Shown here piece after piece: positions 16,420 to 26,698 of a DNA stretch of 64,000 bases. The notes below the pieces were generated by a model. The model was not told the DNA's origin. It worked only from the letters and a program-made list of their open reading frames with translations, and did not search any database. The stretch is from Labilithrix sp. (lineage in GTDB: Bacteria > Myxococcota_A > Polyangia > Polyangiales > Polyangiaceae), in NCBI GenBank assembly GCA_019637225.1, contig JAHBWC010000006.1, forward strand, positions 105,740 through 169,739. The letters are read 5' to 3'. The translations under genes and the position numbers were made by a program. Position 1 is the first letter of the stretch. Every line of letters starts with the position of its first letter.

Positions 16420-17682
16420 TCAGCCCTCGCCGCGGACGCGCTTCACGACGGCGAGGACTTCCTCCTCCGTCATGATGTGGTCGAGCAGCTTCGCGGCCTT
16501 CAGGATCTCGGCGACGAGCGTCTCGTCGGACGGGATGTTGCGCTGCGCGAGCCAGTAGTTGACGTTCGACGCGCCGCTCATGAAGCCGATGCAGATCTCC
16601 TGCGAGCGGCCGATCATGCCCGCCGGGACGCCGCTGTAGATCCGATCGGCGAGCCAGGTGTCGCCCTTGGCCATCGACTTGATGATGGCCGCCGCGTGCA
16701 CGCCCGTCGCGGTGCGGAACGCGTCGCGACCGACCAGCGGATAGTTGATCGGGATGTCCCAGCGCACGGCGCCGGCGATCGTCTGGCAGTACTCGAGGAG
16801 CTTCGTCAGGTCCTGGCCCTCGAGCTGGCCGAGCAGCTTCAAGTTGAGGAGCAGGAGCTCCATCTGCGCGTTGCCGACGCGCTCGCCGATGCCGAGGCCG
16901 GTCGCGTGGACGCGGTCGGCGCCGTACTCGAACGCCCAGATCGCGTTCTCGAGCGCGAGCCCGCGGTCGTTGTGCCCGTGCCAGTCGATGCCGATCTCCG
17001 CGCCGGTGCCGGCGACGACGTTGCGCGTGAACTGGATCAGGTTCCGGACGCCGTCGGGCGTCGCGTGACCGACGGTGTCGGAGAGGCAGAGGCGCGTCGC
17101 GCCGTGATCGATCGCGGTGCGGAAGAGCGTCGTCAGCACCTCGGGACGCGAGCGCGTCGTGTCCTCGGTCACGTAGGCGACGGGGAGACCCTCCTTGACC
17201 GCGACGTCGATCGCCTCGGCGCTCCGCTTGGCGATCAGGTTCACGTCCCAGTTCTCGGCGTACTGGCGGATCGGCGACGAGCCGATGAACGCGTAGACCT
17301 CGACGGGGATGCCGGCGCGCTGCGAGACCTCGATCATCGGCGTGATGTCGCCGACCACCGTGCGGCCCGCGCACGCGATCTTGATCTTCATCTTGCAGTC
17401 GACGACCTCCTTGCAGATGCGGAGGACGTCCTCGAACGCGCGCTTGCTCGAGCCCGGCAGACCGACGTCGGCCGCGTGGATCCCGAGGTCTTCCATGAGG
17501 TGGAGGATCTTGAGCTTCTCGTCGATTCCGGGATCGACGACGGACGGGTTCTGCAGGCCGTCACGCAGCGTCTCGTCGAAGAACGAGGCGTTCTTCGGCA
17601 GGATGCGACCCTTCCGATTCACCTCGTTCCAGTCGAAGACGAGGTTTCCGGCGCGATCGCCTTCCGTTGCGAAGTCCGACAT
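16420..17682 (-). CDS. 2-isopropylmalate synthase / homocitrate synthase family enzyme
   Basis: The 420-residue protein has the HMGL-like catalytic domain: DETLRDGLQ near residue 37, with the metal Asp and general Arg, and HGHNDRGLALENA with two metal-binding His. These enzymes condense acetyl-CoA with a 2-oxoacid. The C-terminal LeuA dimer (leucine-feedback) domain of about 130 residues is absent. The specificity, isopropylmalate, homocitrate or citramalate type, cannot be settled from sequence. No other leucine, lysine or related biosynthetic gene is nearby. No Shine-Dalgarno sequence is seen before the ATG. Confidence 0.88.
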   Translation of the reverse strand: MSDFATEGDRAGNLVFDWNEVNRKGRILPKNASFFDETLRDGLQNPSVVDPGIDEKLKILHLMEDLGIHAADVGLPGSSKRAFEDVLRICKEVVDCKMKIKIACAGRTVVGDITPMIEVSQRAGIPVEVYAFIGSSPIRQYAENWDVNLIAKRSAEAIDVAVKEGLPVAYVTEDTTRSRPEVLTTLFRTAIDHGATRLCLSDTVGHATPDGVRNLIQFTRNVVAGTGAEIGIDWHGHNDRGLALENAIWAFEYGADRVHATGLGIGERVGNAQMELLLLNLKLLGQLEGQDLTKLLEYCQTIAGAVRWDIPINYPLVGRDAFRTATGVHAAAIIKSMAKGDTWLADRIYSGVPAGMIGRSQEICIGFMSGASNVNYWLAQRNIPSDETLVAEILKAAKLLDHIMTEEEVLAVVKRVRGEG

Positions 17683-17769
17683 GGGTTAGAGTATGCCACG
17701 AAGTCGGCGCCTCGGACGGCTCGCGAGACGCGTACCCCGACGCGGGCACCCCAAACGCGGGAGAGCGGG

Positions 17770-18888
17770 ATGGAACAGGCTGGGCTTGAGGCGGCGCGAC
17801 TCTCGGTTGTTCAGCACGGCACGCGGGCGAGCTTTCGGCGGCGCGTCATGGATGCGATGCGTCAGCTCGTCCCCGCCTCGGGCGCGTTCGTGTGCTTCGG
17901 CACCGAGGACACGCGGGCCTACGGGGACTCCTCGCGGTTCGTCGACGGCTCCACGCGCGGTCTGAAATCGGACGGGACGACCCGGCTGACCCAGGCGTTC
18001 GGCTTCGAGACGAAGAGCGTCGTCGAGACGACGCGGCGCGTCTATCTCGCCAACGAGCTCTATCCGGACGACGAGCGGATGAAGCTGCCCTATTTCGCGA
18101 ACCACGCCGAGAGCGGGATGCAGCACGCGCTCCTGTTCTTCCTCCACGAAGGCGGCGTCCTCTTCGGGCTCGCCGGGCTCGAGCGCCGCGAGGCCGAGGG
18201 TGAGTTCACCCAGGCCGACGTCGAGAGGCTCGAGGCGCTCGGCCCCTTCGTCGCGGCCGGGGCGCGCGCGCAGATCGCGTACGACGAGCTCTCCCGTGAA
18301 GCGGTCGCGCTCCGCGCGTTCAGCAAGGTGAGCGGTACGCTCTTCGTCGTCGATCGCGAGCGCAAGAAGGTCATCTGGGCCGCCAACCGCGACCGCGGCG
18401 TCGACTGGGAGAGCGACGTCGTACCGATCGAGGAGCACGTCGTCGACGCCGCCGAGCAGTCGCTGCAGGCGCGCGCCAAGCAGGAGGCGCTCCCGACGCC
18501 GCCGCGCCTCCCGTCGGGAGCGGTCGTCGCCGTCGCGAAGATCGAGGGTGATCCGGTCTTCAACAACGCAAAATGCGCGATCTTGCGCGTGGAGCCGCAG
18601 GACAAGGCCGCGCCGATCGAGGGGCTCAGCAGGCGCGAGCGCGAGATCGCCCGCCTGCTCGTCGCCGGCTACAGCGGCGTGAACGTGGCGGCCATCTCGG
18701 GCCTCTCCGAGAACACCGTCCGCACCTACGTCCGCCGCCTCTATCAGAAGCTCGGCGTCGCGAACCGCGCGGACCTCGTGCGCAAGCTGATGTCGCCGGC
18801 CGAGGCGAAGTCGAGCGTCGCGCCGTCGTCGGTCATCTCGCCGCCGCCGGACTCCTCGCTGGTCGACGGAGACGACACGCTCGACTGA
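17770..18888 (+). CDS. LuxR-type transcriptional regulator
   Basis: The ATG at 17770 has GGGAG seven bases upstream and gives 372 residues. The C-terminus (about 290-345) is a LuxR helix-turn-helix: LSRREREIARLLVAGYSG, then LSENTVRTYVRRLYQKLGV. The N-terminal 280 residues may be a GAF-like sensor but have no strong signature. It is divergent from the isopropylmalate-synthase-family gene, 87 bases away, so control of that gene or of itself is possible. No autoinducer-binding domain or LuxI is seen. Confidence 0.88.
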   Translation: MEQAGLEAARLSVVQHGTRASFRRRVMDAMRQLVPASGAFVCFGTEDTRAYGDSSRFVDGSTRGLKSDGTTRLTQAFGFETKSVVETTRRVYLANELYPDDERMKLPYFANHAESGMQHALLFFLHEGGVLFGLAGLERREAEGEFTQADVERLEALGPFVAAGARAQIAYDELSREAVALRAFSKVSGTLFVVDRERKKVIWAANRDRGVDWESDVVPIEEHVVDAAEQSLQARAKQEALPTPPRLPSGAVVAVAKIEGDPVFNNAKCAILRVEPQDKAAPIEGLSRREREIARLLVAGYSGVNVAAISGLSENTVRTYVRRLYQKLGVANRADLVRKLMSPAEAKSSVAPSSVISPPPDSSLVDGDDTLD

Positions 18889-18895
18889 TCGGGCT

Positions 18896-18954
18896 CCGCG
18901 CGGCGGCCGGCCCGCGCCGCGCGGTTCCTCGCGTCGCCGGGCCCACGCCGTGGG
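18896..18954. terminator. GC-rich terminator hairpins between convergent genes
   Basis: CCGCGCGGCG (18896-18905) pairs with CGCCGCGCGG (18915-18924) and is followed by TTCCTC, so it can end the LuxR-type gene. A second smaller stem CCCAC-GCC-GTGGG lies at 18942-18954. The opposite-strand PilZ gene ends at 18984. The T tract is weak, so efficiency is uncertain. Confidence 0.5.
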
Positions 18955-18983
18955 TGGTCCGCGCGTCGCCCAGCCCGCGCCGC

Positions 18984-19730
18984 TCAGTGAAGCTCGGGAT
19001 CGTCGATCTCGATGAAGATCGACTCGTCGTCGCTCGGCGCGCTTCGGCGAACGAACGCGACGAGGGCCGCCCGCTTGGCCGGATCGAGGTCGGCGAGCTC
19101 CACGCCGAGGCCACGGAAGCCGCTCTCGTCGATGGCGCGCCGGACGACGACGTCGAAGTGCATCCACTGGTCGCCCGCCCGCATCTCGATCCGGGCGCGC
19201 GTGCCGACGGGCAGCGGAAGGTCGGTCCGGATCGCCATCCCGTTCTCGGAGACGTCGCGCGTCATCGACGTCTTGCCGTCGAGGACGACCTCGAGCGAGA
19301 GCTTGAAGCGCTCCGAGGCGCGGCGCACCTTGTCGGTCGTCTTCGCCGCGGCCATCCCGGCGCGCTCGCGCACCTTGAGCTGGTGGACGAACTGCTCCCA
19401 CTCCCGCGCGTGCGTGATCGGCCCCCAGAACTGGACTCCGGCCCCGGGGACTGCGCCTTCACCCTTCGGCTGGCCCTCGGGCCGGTTGGTCACGTGGACG
19501 ACCATCGCGTGGCCTGACACGACGGGCCCCGACGGCAAGAGGAGCTCGACCTTCATGAGCTGGCGCAGCGCCGGCGGCGAGTCGGTGCGAAGGAAGACGC
19601 CGCGGAAGCTCACGTCGTTCGTGAGCAGCTCGATCGACTGCCCCCGGCGGACCACCCGCGCGACGATCCGCGCCGGGTAGCGCGCCTCGCGCCGTTGCTC
19701 GGAGGTGCCCATGCCGCGAGTGTCGACCAC
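18984..19730 (-). CDS. Tandem PilZ-domain protein (predicted c-di-GMP receptor)
   Basis: The 248-residue protein has two PilZ domains. The first (about 10-115) carries REARYPARIVARV with the N-terminal Arg residues and the switch motif DVSFRG. The second (about 135-235) carries RRASERFKLSLEV and DVSENGMAI. Both retain the Arg and D/NxSxxG elements that bind c-di-GMP in known PilZ proteins. Its start (GTG 19730; ATG 19712 is an alternative) is 13 bases after the dnaK stop, so it is probably the last gene of the grpE-dnaK operon. That position is unusual. The binding itself is inferred. Confidence 0.88.
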   Translation of the reverse strand: MVDTRGMGTSEQRREARYPARIVARVVRRGQSIELLTNDVSFRGVFLRTDSPPALRQLMKVELLLPSGPVVSGHAMVVHVTNRPEGQPKGEGAVPGAGVQFWGPITHAREWEQFVHQLKVRERAGMAAAKTTDKVRRASERFKLSLEVVLDGKTSMTRDVSENGMAIRTDLPLPVGTRARIEMRAGDQWMHFDVVVRRAIDESGFRGLGVELADLDPAKRAALVAFVRRSAPSDDESIFIEIDDPELH

Positions 19731-19743
19731 GGCTCGCTAGCGC

Positions 19744-21573
19744 TCAGCCGGTGCCGTAGAGGGACTCGGCGATCTTGAACGTCAGCGCCTCGAGGTCCTG
19801 GTACTGGGCACGGAGGCTCGTGAGATCGCCCTGCTGATCGATGAGCTCGCGGAGCCGGTTGCAGCTCTCGCGCGTGCGCTCGATCATCTCGCCGTCGACG
19901 AGGTCCTGGTAACCCTCGAGCGCGGCTTCGGTCGTGTAGAGCAAGGTCTCCGCCTGGTTGCGCACCTCGGCGAGCTCCTTGCGAACGGCGTCGGCGGCCT
20001 GGTGGCGCTCGCCCTCGCCGACGATGCGCTCGATCTCGTCCTTCGAGAGGCCGCTCGTCGGGGTGATGTTCATCTGCTGCGACCGGCCGGTGCCGAGGTC
20101 CTTCGCGTCGATCGAGACGACGCCGTTCGCGTCGATCCGGAAGGTCACGGAGATCTTCGGGACGCCGCGCGGCGCGGGCGGGATGCCCGTGAGCTCGAAG
20201 CGCGCGAGGCTGCGGTTGTCCGCGGCCATCGGGCGCTCGCCCTGGAGGACGTGGATCGGGACGAAGTTCTGGTTGTCGACGCTCGTCGTGAAGATCTCGT
20301 TGCGCTCCGTCGGGATCGTCGTGTTGCGCGGGATGAGCACCGTGAACACGCCGCCGCCCGTCTCGACGCCGAGCGAGAGCGGCGTGACGTCGAGCAGGAG
20401 CATCTCGACGGGAGACTCCTCGCCGAGCGCCGAGCCCTGGAGCGCTGCGCCCGCCGCGACGACCTCGTCCGGGTTGACGCCCTTGTTCGGCTCCTTGCCG
20501 AAGAACTCCTTCACCGCCTTCACGACGGCGGGCATGCGCGTCATGCCGCCGACGAGGACGATCGAGTTGATGTCCTGCGGCGTGAGCTTGGCGTCCTGGA
20601 GGCAGCGGCGGCACGGCTCGAGGCTGCGCTCGATGAGCTCGCTCGTCAGGAGCTCGAGCTCCGCGCGCGTCATCGTCTTCTGGACGTGGAGCGGCTCGCC
20701 CTTCGGGTTCGTGGCGATGAAGGGCAGGTTGAGCTCGGTCTCGAGCGAGGACGAGAGCTCGTGCTTCGCCTTCTCGGCGGCCTCCTTCAGGCGCTGAAGG
20801 GCCATGCGGTCCTTCTTGAGATCGACGCCGTGATCGGTCTGGAACGACGCGGCGATCGCGTCGACGATCTGGAGGTCGAAGTCCTCGCCGCCGAGGTAGG
20901 TGTCGCCGTTCGTCGCGCGGACGCTGAAGACGCCCTCCTGGATCTCGAGGATCGAGATATCGAAGGTGCCTCCGCCGAGGTCGTAGACCGCGATGCGTTC
21001 GGTGGACTTCTTGTCGAGCCCGTACGCGATCGCCGCGGCCGTGGGCTCGTTGATGATCCGGCGGACTTCGAGCCCGGCGATCTTGCCGGCGTCGCGCGTC
21101 GCCTGGCGCTGGGCGTCGTCGAAATACGCGGGGACCGTGACGACGGCCTCGGTGACGGTCTCGCCGAGGTACGACTCGGCGACCTCCTTCATCCTGGCGA
21201 GCACCATCGCGCTCACCTCGGGCGGAGACATGTCCTTGCCGGCGACCGAGACCCACGCGTCGCCGTTCGGCGCCTCGATGATCTTGAACGGGCTCCGCTC
21301 GACCTGGCGCTTCGTCTCGTCGGCGCGGTACTTCCGGCCGATGAGGCGCTTGACGGCGTAGACGGTGTTCTGCGCGTTGGTCACGGCCTGGCGCTTCGCC
21401 GACTGGCCGACGAGGCGCTCGCCGCTCGCCGTGAAGCCGACGATCGACGGCGTCGTGCGGGCGCCTTCCGCGTTCGGGATGATTCGTACGTCGACTTTAC
21501 CGGTCGGGCTCGTCTCGACGATCGCCACGCAGGAGTTCGTCGTGCCCAGGTCGATACCGATGACCTTCGCCAT
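19744..21573 (-). CDS. dnaK: Chaperone DnaK (Hsp70)
   Basis: The 609-residue protein starts [16 protein letters not shown] and has the Hsp70 signatures [13 protein letters not shown] and [12 protein letters not shown] in the ATPase domain. The substrate-binding domain (about 385-500) and a helical lid follow. It ends at LYGTG without the long disordered tail of E. coli DnaK (638 residues). AGGGGA precedes the ATG. The grpE gene lies 11 bases upstream and a tandem PilZ gene 13 bases downstream. No dnaJ is in the window. Other dnaK paralogues are common in myxobacteria, so this need not be the main copy. Confidence 0.95.
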   Translation of the reverse strand: MAKVIGIDLGTTNSCVAIVETSPTGKVDVRIIPNAEGARTTPSIVGFTASGERLVGQSAKRQAVTNAQNTVYAVKRLIGRKYRADETKRQVERSPFKIIEAPNGDAWVSVAGKDMSPPEVSAMVLARMKEVAESYLGETVTEAVVTVPAYFDDAQRQATRDAGKIAGLEVRRIINEPTAAAIAYGLDKKSTERIAVYDLGGGTFDISILEIQEGVFSVRATNGDTYLGGEDFDLQIVDAIAASFQTDHGVDLKKDRMALQRLKEAAEKAKHELSSSLETELNLPFIATNPKGEPLHVQKTMTRAELELLTSELIERSLEPCRRCLQDAKLTPQDINSIVLVGGMTRMPAVVKAVKEFFGKEPNKGVNPDEVVAAGAALQGSALGEESPVEMLLLDVTPLSLGVETGGGVFTVLIPRNTTIPTERNEIFTTSVDNQNFVPIHVLQGERPMAADNRSLARFELTGIPPAPRGVPKISVTFRIDANGVVSIDAKDLGTGRSQQMNITPTSGLSKDEIERIVGEGERHQAADAVRKELAEVRNQAETLLYTTEAALEGYQDLVDGEMIERTRESCNRLRELIDQQGDLTSLRAQYQDLEALTFKIAESLYGTG

Positions 21574-21584
21574 TTCCCCTCACA

Positions 21585-22199
21585 TCACTCGGACGTGGAG
21601 CCTTCGCCTTCAACGGGCGCGGCCGGGTCGGCCGCCGCCTTCGGCTTCGCGACCACGACCATCGCCGCGCGGATGAGGCGATCGCCCTGGAGGTAGCCCG
21701 GCTGGACCTCCGCGACGACGGTGCCCGGAGGCTGGTCGTCCGTCTCCACCTGCTGGATCGCCTCGTGGTAGGTCGGATCGAACTGCGCGCCGACCGCGGG
21801 GACCTTGCTGATTCCGCCGCGCGAGAGCGTGTCGAGGTACTGCCGGAGCACCATCTGCAAGCCCTCGGCGACGGCCTTCACGTCCGTCGCGCGCTGGGCG
21901 CTCTGGATCGCGCGTTCGAGGTTGTCGAACACCGGGAGGAACTCCTTGAGGAGGTCTTCCTTGCCCGCCTTGCGCGTCTCCTCGAGCTCGCGTCGCGCGC
22001 GCTTTCTGAAATTGTCGAAGTCGGCAGCGGTGCGCATCCACTGCTCTTTCATGCGGACGGCCTCGGCCTTCGCCTCGGCCACCGGATCGGCCGGCCCGGC
22101 GGCGCTGCTCGGCGCCGCGGCCTCGCCGCTGGAAGCAGGAGCTGCCTCGCCGTTCAACTCATCCGCAGCGTCGTTCTTCTCTTCGCTTTGTGCAGGCAT
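21585..22199 (-). CDS. grpE: Nucleotide exchange factor GrpE
   Basis: The 204-residue protein has a disordered acidic N-terminus (1-45), a long coiled coil (about 45-95, ending in [12 protein letters not shown]), the GrpE core with [11 protein letters not shown], and the C-terminal beta domain ([37 protein letters not shown]). A Pro/Ala tail ends it. It releases ADP from DnaK and is the first gene of the grpE-dnaK-PilZ operon. The start at 22199 is divergent from the helicase gene at 22328. Confidence 0.95.
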   Translation of the reverse strand: MPAQSEEKNDAADELNGEAAPASSGEAAAPSSAAGPADPVAEAKAEAVRMKEQWMRTAADFDNFRKRARRELEETRKAGKEDLLKEFLPVFDNLERAIQSAQRATDVKAVAEGLQMVLRQYLDTLSRGGISKVPAVGAQFDPTYHEAIQQVETDDQPPGTVVAEVQPGYLQGDRLIRAAMVVVAKPKAAADPAAPVEGEGSTSE

Positions 22200-22221
22200 C
22201 GCAGCCGGTCCTCGGCCCCCG

Positions 22222-22252
22222 ACTATACCTGAAGTTACGGTCGCGGAAACAA
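22222..22252 (-). promoter_or_regulatory. Candidate promoter of the grpE-dnaK-PilZ operon
   Basis: On the minus strand TTGTTT (22252-22247) and TATAGT (22227-22222) are separated by 19 bases; the alternative -10 GTATAG gives 18. No CIRCE element (TTAGCACTC inverted repeat) or clear sigma-32 box was seen. The gap is longer than ideal, so this is tentative. Confidence 0.35.
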
Positions 22253-22327
22253 GCCTGTGTTCGCCGCGGACCGTCTCTCGCGCTTGTTCCTGGCGCCTCG
22301 AAGCAGGGGGGGCTAAGCGGGGAAGGA

Positions 22328-24775
22328 ATGCAAGACGCGCCCCAGCCGCATGCTCCCGGCGCCTCCGCGCCGCCGGTCGAGCTGAACGCGCCGCAAGCCG
22401 AGGCGGTCGCTCACGTGGGCGGACCGCTCTTGGTCTTCGCCGGGGCGGGGAGCGGCAAGACCCGCGTGATCACGTATCGCATCGCGAACCTGGTCGCGCG
22501 CGAGCGCGTCCCGCCGTGGCGCATCCTCGCGGTCACCTTCACCAACAAGGCGGCGGGCGAGATGCGCCATCGCCTCGAGCGCCCGGATCTCCTCGGTCCG
22601 GTGGCTCGCGACCTGTGGGTCGGGACGTTCCACGCGACGTGCGCCAAGTTCCTCCGGCTGTTCCCGGAGGCGATCGACCGGACCAAGAGCTTCGTCATCT
22701 ACGACACGACCGATCAGAAGGCTGTCGTCACGCGCGTCCTCCGGGACATGAACCTCGACGACCGGCGCTACTCGCCGAAATCGGTGCTCGGCCGCATCCA
22801 CAAGGAGAAGCAGGAGGGCCGCGGCCCCGCGGACATGCACCTCGACAGCTACCTCGATGACGCCATCCAGAAGGCCTACACGCGGTACGAGGCGGCGCTC
22901 CGCTCGGCGAACGCGCTCGACTTCGAGGACCTCATCCTGTCCGTCGTGCGCGTCCTCGAGGCGCCGAGCGACGGCTCGTTTCCCGCCGAGGTCCTCCGCG
23001 CGCGCGACGCGCTCGAGAAGAAGTTCGACTTCATCCTCGTCGACGAGTTCCAGGACACGAACCAGATCCAGTATCGCCTCCTGAAGCGGCTCGCGGCGCG
23101 CACGAAGAACCTCTGCGTCGTCGGCGACGACGACCAGTCGATCTACCGCTGGCGCGGCGCCGACGTCCGCAACATCCGCTACTTCCGGCGCGACTGGCCC
23201 GACGCGAAGGTCGTGAAGCTCGAGCAGAACTACCGCTCGACGGGGAACATCGTCTCGTCGGCGCTGGCGGTCATCGCGCCGTCGCCCACGCGCGAGCCGA
23301 AGGAGCTCTGGACCGACAAGGAAGACGGCTCGCAGCTCCGCGTCATTGCGTGCGCCGACGAGCGCGACGAGGCCGCCTGCGTCGTCCGCGCGATCCGCGA
23401 CGCGCGCGAGGCCGCGATCAGCCCGAAGGACATCGCCGTCTTCTACCGTGTCCACGCCCAGTCCCGCGTCCTCGAGGAGGCGCTGCGCTCGGTCGACATG
23501 CCGTACCAGATCGTCGGCGGCACGAAGTTCTACGACCGCGCCGAGGTGAAGGACGCGCTCGCGTACCTGCGCGTGCTCGTCAACCCGCGCAGCGACGTCG
23601 ATCTCCTGCGCATCATCAACACGCCCGCGCGCGGGATCGGCAGCACGACGGTCGAGCGCCTCGCGACCTACGCGACGGCGCACCGCCTCTCGCTCTTCGA
23701 GGCGCTCGACAAGCTCGACGACTTCGCCGAGGACCTCGGCTCGGCGCCGAGGAAGCGGCTCGGGCAGTTCCGCGAGCTCCTCCGCCTCTTGACGAACGAG
23801 GCCGAGGGGCGCCCCGCGGCGGAGGTGCTCCGCATCGTCCTCGCCAAGAGCGGCTACAAGAAGGCGCTCGAGGACGAGGACACCGCCGAGGCCGAAGGCC
23901 GCCTCGAGAACCTCGCCGAGCTCGAGGGCTCGATGAGCGACTACGAGACGGAGGCCGAGGCGCGCGGCGAGCCGCCCACGCTCGAGGGCTTCCTCGAGCG
24001 CGTCTCGCTCGTGAGCGACACCGACAAGCTCGGCGACGTCGAGAAGGTCACGCTCATGACCATCCACGGCGCGAAGGGCCTCGAGTTCGAGCTCGTCCTC
24101 CTCACGGGCATGGAAGAGGACATGTTCCCGTACCGAAACCAGGAGCCACGCACCCCCGAGGAGATGGAAGAGGAGCGCCGGCTCGCGTACGTCGCGATCA
24201 CGCGCGCCCGCCAGCACCTCATCGTCACGCACGCGCGGCAGCGGCAGATCTTCGGCACCACGCGGCTCGGCGTGCCCAGCCGCTTCGTGGGAGACCTCCC
24301 GCCCGGCGCGATCGAGCACCTCGAGACCGCCGCCGCGCGGGCCGCGGGCGCCAGCGGCCGCTGGATCGATCGCTCGTCGGCGGCCCCGTCGTCGTGGCGC
24401 CAGCAAGAGGACCGCCGCGCGTCGTCGCCCCCCGGATCGTGGCGGCACCCGCAGGGCTCGCGCGGGTACGCCCAGGACGAGAGCCAGGTGAGCCCGAGCG
24501 AGTGGGGACCGGGACCGGCGGCGCTGCGGCGACCGGCCGGCGCCGCGCACGGCCACGCCCCGTCGCGCGAGCCCGGCGAGCGCTTCGTCGACTACGACGA
24601 GGCCCACGACGCCTCGGAGGGCGTCGAGCTCCGGCGCGGCAGCAAGGTCGTGCACGAGCGCTTCGGTCGCGGAGAGGTGATGAAGATCGTCAGCGCGGGC
24701 GAGCCCGCCGTCGTCGCGTTCTTTCCGGGCTGGGGCGAGAAGAAGGTGCTCGCGCGCTTCCTCAAGCGCGGTTGA
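22328..24775 (+). CDS. UvrD/PcrA/Rep-family DNA helicase
   Basis: The 815-residue 3'-5' superfamily 1 helicase has Walker A GAGSGKT, Walker [10 protein letters not shown], motif [33 protein letters not shown] and VAITRARQ. The C-terminus has [14 protein letters not shown], a Tudor-like fold as in PcrA/UvrD that contacts RNA polymerase, after a disordered Arg/Ser/Pro-rich linker. The ATG at 22328 follows GGGGAAGGA; an upstream in-frame ATG at 22190 would add residues that overlap the grpE region. It is divergent from grpE. Roles in repair and removal of stalled replication or transcription complexes are known for the family. Confidence 0.93.
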   Translation: MQDAPQPHAPGASAPPVELNAPQAEAVAHVGGPLLVFAGAGSGKTRVITYRIANLVARERVPPWRILAVTFTNKAAGEMRHRLERPDLLGPVARDLWVGTFHATCAKFLRLFPEAIDRTKSFVIYDTTDQKAVVTRVLRDMNLDDRRYSPKSVLGRIHKEKQEGRGPADMHLDSYLDDAIQKAYTRYEAALRSANALDFEDLILSVVRVLEAPSDGSFPAEVLRARDALEKKFDFILVDEFQDTNQIQYRLLKRLAARTKNLCVVGDDDQSIYRWRGADVRNIRYFRRDWPDAKVVKLEQNYRSTGNIVSSALAVIAPSPTREPKELWTDKEDGSQLRVIACADERDEAACVVRAIRDAREAAISPKDIAVFYRVHAQSRVLEEALRSVDMPYQIVGGTKFYDRAEVKDALAYLRVLVNPRSDVDLLRIINTPARGIGSTTVERLATYATAHRLSLFEALDKLDDFAEDLGSAPRKRLGQFRELLRLLTNEAEGRPAAEVLRIVLAKSGYKKALEDEDTAEAEGRLENLAELEGSMSDYETEAEARGEPPTLEGFLERVSLVSDTDKLGDVEKVTLMTIHGAKGLEFELVLLTGMEEDMFPYRNQEPRTPEEMEEERRLAYVAITRARQHLIVTHARQRQIFGTTRLGVPSRFVGDLPPGAIEHLETAAARAAGASGRWIDRSSAAPSSWRQQEDRRASSPPGSWRHPQGSRGYAQDESQVSPSEWGPGPAALRRPAGAAHGHAPSREPGERFVDYDEAHDASEGVELRRGSKVVHERFGRGEVMKIVSAGEPAVVAFFPGWGEKKVLARFLKRG

Positions 24776-24827
24776 ACGCGCGGTTTTCCAGGGAAGACAT
24801 CGCCGCCGGCGGCCGTAACCCACGGCC

Positions 24828-26246
24828 ATGAAGCTTGCTCCTTGCGTCGCCCTCCTTGGCATCTTCGCGGCCCTCGCCGCGTGCACGACCACCACGACGA
24901 ACCAGGGCGGCGCCGATCCCGGAGCGGCGGGAGCCGACGCCGGCGCGGGCGCCGGCGAGGAGCTCGATCCCGACGATCCGGCGAACCAGCCGCCGCACTC
25001 GCTCGGTACGATCATGCTCGGCGAGAGCCACGCGTCGGGGAGCGGCACTCCGAGCCCGATCGTCAGCGTCGGGTTCGTGCCGGACGCGCGGAAGGCGCGC
25101 GCCTGCAAGAAGAAGCTCGACGCGGCGTGCGAGATCGCCGTGCGCGTGAAGTGCACCGAGAACAAGGACTCGTTCACCGGCTGCGACGAGGGCGAGGCGT
25201 GCGTCCTCGACGACGCGTGCGCCCCGGCGTGCAAGAAGATCGCGGTCTGCTCGAAGGAGTGCGACGAGGAAGAGAGCTGCACGCTCGACAAGAGCGGCAA
25301 GGCCGTCTGCGCGAAGATCGAGTCGTTCGACGCGGGCCCCATCGCCTTCAGCGGCACGACGACTTCGATCACGATGTTCCCTCCGTACGCCTACGAGAAC
25401 AACGGCAACACGGGCGCGCCGTTCCTCGCGAACGCCGAGATCAAGGTCCAGGCGCAGGGCGCGGTGGACGCCGGCTTCGAGGCGTTCGACGAGTCGTTCA
25501 AGGCCACCACGTTCCTCCAGACTTCCCCGGCGCTGAACAAGATCCCGCGCGAGAAGGTCTTCGGCACCGGCGCGCTGCCGATCGCCTGGAAGGCCGGCGC
25601 GGACGCCATCGTCATCACCGTCGCGGGCCCCGGCGGCGCGGTCACGTGCAAGGCCAAGGACGCCGAAGGCAAGTTCGACGTTCCGCGCTCGGCGATCGAG
25701 GCCGCGCTCGGCGACGAGGAGGAGAACGCCGGCCCGCGGAGCCTCTCGCTGAGCGTCTCGCGGCAGCGCAAGGAGACGCGAAAGGGCTTCACCGCCAAGG
25801 GCGAGCTCTCGCAGGTGAAGGTCGAGCCCGAGGGCTGGCTCGATCTCGTGACCTTGTCGACCGAGTCGACGTCGGTGCAGGGCTGCCGCGCGAGCGAGAC
25901 GGCCTGCGGCAGCGGCAACGAGTGCGCGAACCTCCAGACCGACCGGAACAACTGCGGCTCGTGCGGCAAGTCCTGCGGGAGCGGGATGGCCTGCGGCGGC
26001 GGCAAGTGCGTCGACCCCGCGGCGGCGTGCGACGCCTGCGCGAAGTCGGCCGAGACGGGCGCCTGCAAGACGTCGTTCAACGCCTGCAAGGCGGATGCGG
26101 CGTGCTCCGCGCTCAACACGTGCGTCGGCGCCTGCACCTCGCAGCAGTGCGTGCAGGACTGCGTCTCGCAGAACGAGGGCGGCGTCGACAAGCTGAACGC
26201 CTTCATCACCTGCGCCCGGAACGCCTGCTCGGCCGTCTGCAACTGA
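24828..26246 (+). CDS. Cys-rich myxobacterial lipoprotein of unknown function
   Basis: The signal peptide ends in the lipobox LAAC. The mature 454 residues start with a Thr/Ala/Gly-rich spacer. A first Cys cluster (about 90-160) contains CKKIAVCSKECDEEE, and a second cluster (about 345-400) carries NNCGSCGKSCGSGMACGGGKC. That is a recurrent motif of myxobacterial surface proteins. A last Cys-rich domain (about 400-472) follows. The Cys count is even and high, consistent with disulfide bonds outside the cytoplasm. No enzyme motif is seen. A good terminator follows at 26288. Confidence 0.85.
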   Translation: MKLAPCVALLGIFAALAACTTTTTNQGGADPGAAGADAGAGAGEELDPDDPANQPPHSLGTIMLGESHASGSGTPSPIVSVGFVPDARKARACKKKLDAACEIAVRVKCTENKDSFTGCDEGEACVLDDACAPACKKIAVCSKECDEEESCTLDKSGKAVCAKIESFDAGPIAFSGTTTSITMFPPYAYENNGNTGAPFLANAEIKVQAQGAVDAGFEAFDESFKATTFLQTSPALNKIPREKVFGTGALPIAWKAGADAIVITVAGPGGAVTCKAKDAEGKFDVPRSAIEAALGDEEENAGPRSLSLSVSRQRKETRKGFTAKGELSQVKVEPEGWLDLVTLSTESTSVQGCRASETACGSGNECANLQTDRNNCGSCGKSCGSGMACGGGKCVDPAAACDACAKSAETGACKTSFNACKADAACSALNTCVGACTSQQCVQDCVSQNEGGVDKLNAFITCARNACSAVCN

Positions 26247-26287
26247 GAGCAACGACAGTCGAGCGGCGAGCACGCCGGATCGAGCGC

Positions 26288-26321
26288 GGGCGGCCTCCTT
26301 CGAGGCCGCCCGTTCGTCTTT
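26288..26321 (+). terminator. Rho-independent terminator after the Cys-rich lipoprotein gene
   Basis: GGGCGGCCTC (26288-26297) pairs perfectly with GAGGCCGCCC (26302-26311) across a CTTC loop, followed by GTTCGTCTTT. Confidence 0.8.
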
Positions 26322-26698
26322 GTGCGCGCCGGCGATCGAAGCGCCCGCTGAGGTCTCCGAGCCTCGGCTGAGCGTGCGCGACCGGCGTTCAAACCTTGAC
26401 GCCGGCTCCCCGCGTGGGGCCGTCCTCCACCAAATCGTGCGTAAGATCGGCCCACTGCAAATGGCAAGACTCGTGCATGTGCCGCGACTCGGCGTGGGTC
26501 CGGCCGAGCCCCGCGAGATGTAGGTCAACTCCCACATCTCGGTTGGTGCTCGGCCACCCACGCTCAAAGTGTCACATCGGGTTGCGCATTGGCCGCCATG
26601 GCCTATGGTGCGCGACCCCTTGCAGCGGAAGCGCTGCAAGCGCGTGGTGGGAAGGGCCGCTTCGGCGACGCCGGAGCCTGATCGAAGGGGCGACGACG
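26322..26698. other. Intergenic region before the metzincin gene, with a hairpin
   Basis: No gene is convincing here. CTTGCAGCG-GAAG-CGCTGCAAG forms a perfect 9-bp hairpin (26619-26640), 58 bases before the start. A weak -35/-10-like pair, TTGCGC (26582-26587) and TATGGT (26604-26609), lies just upstream. If real, the hairpin would sit at the start of the transcript and could stabilise or regulate it. Confidence 0.4.

Noticed and set aside
22200..22327. CIRCE or sigma-32 heat-shock element before grpE
   Set aside because: No TTAGCACTC inverted repeat and no clear CTTGAA/CCCCAT pair were found; only a sigma-70-like pair is listed.
26320..26523. A 67-codon reading frame before the metzincin gene
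   Set aside because: It has no ribosome binding site, no recognised domain and overlaps the end of a terminator; a coding origin is not supported.
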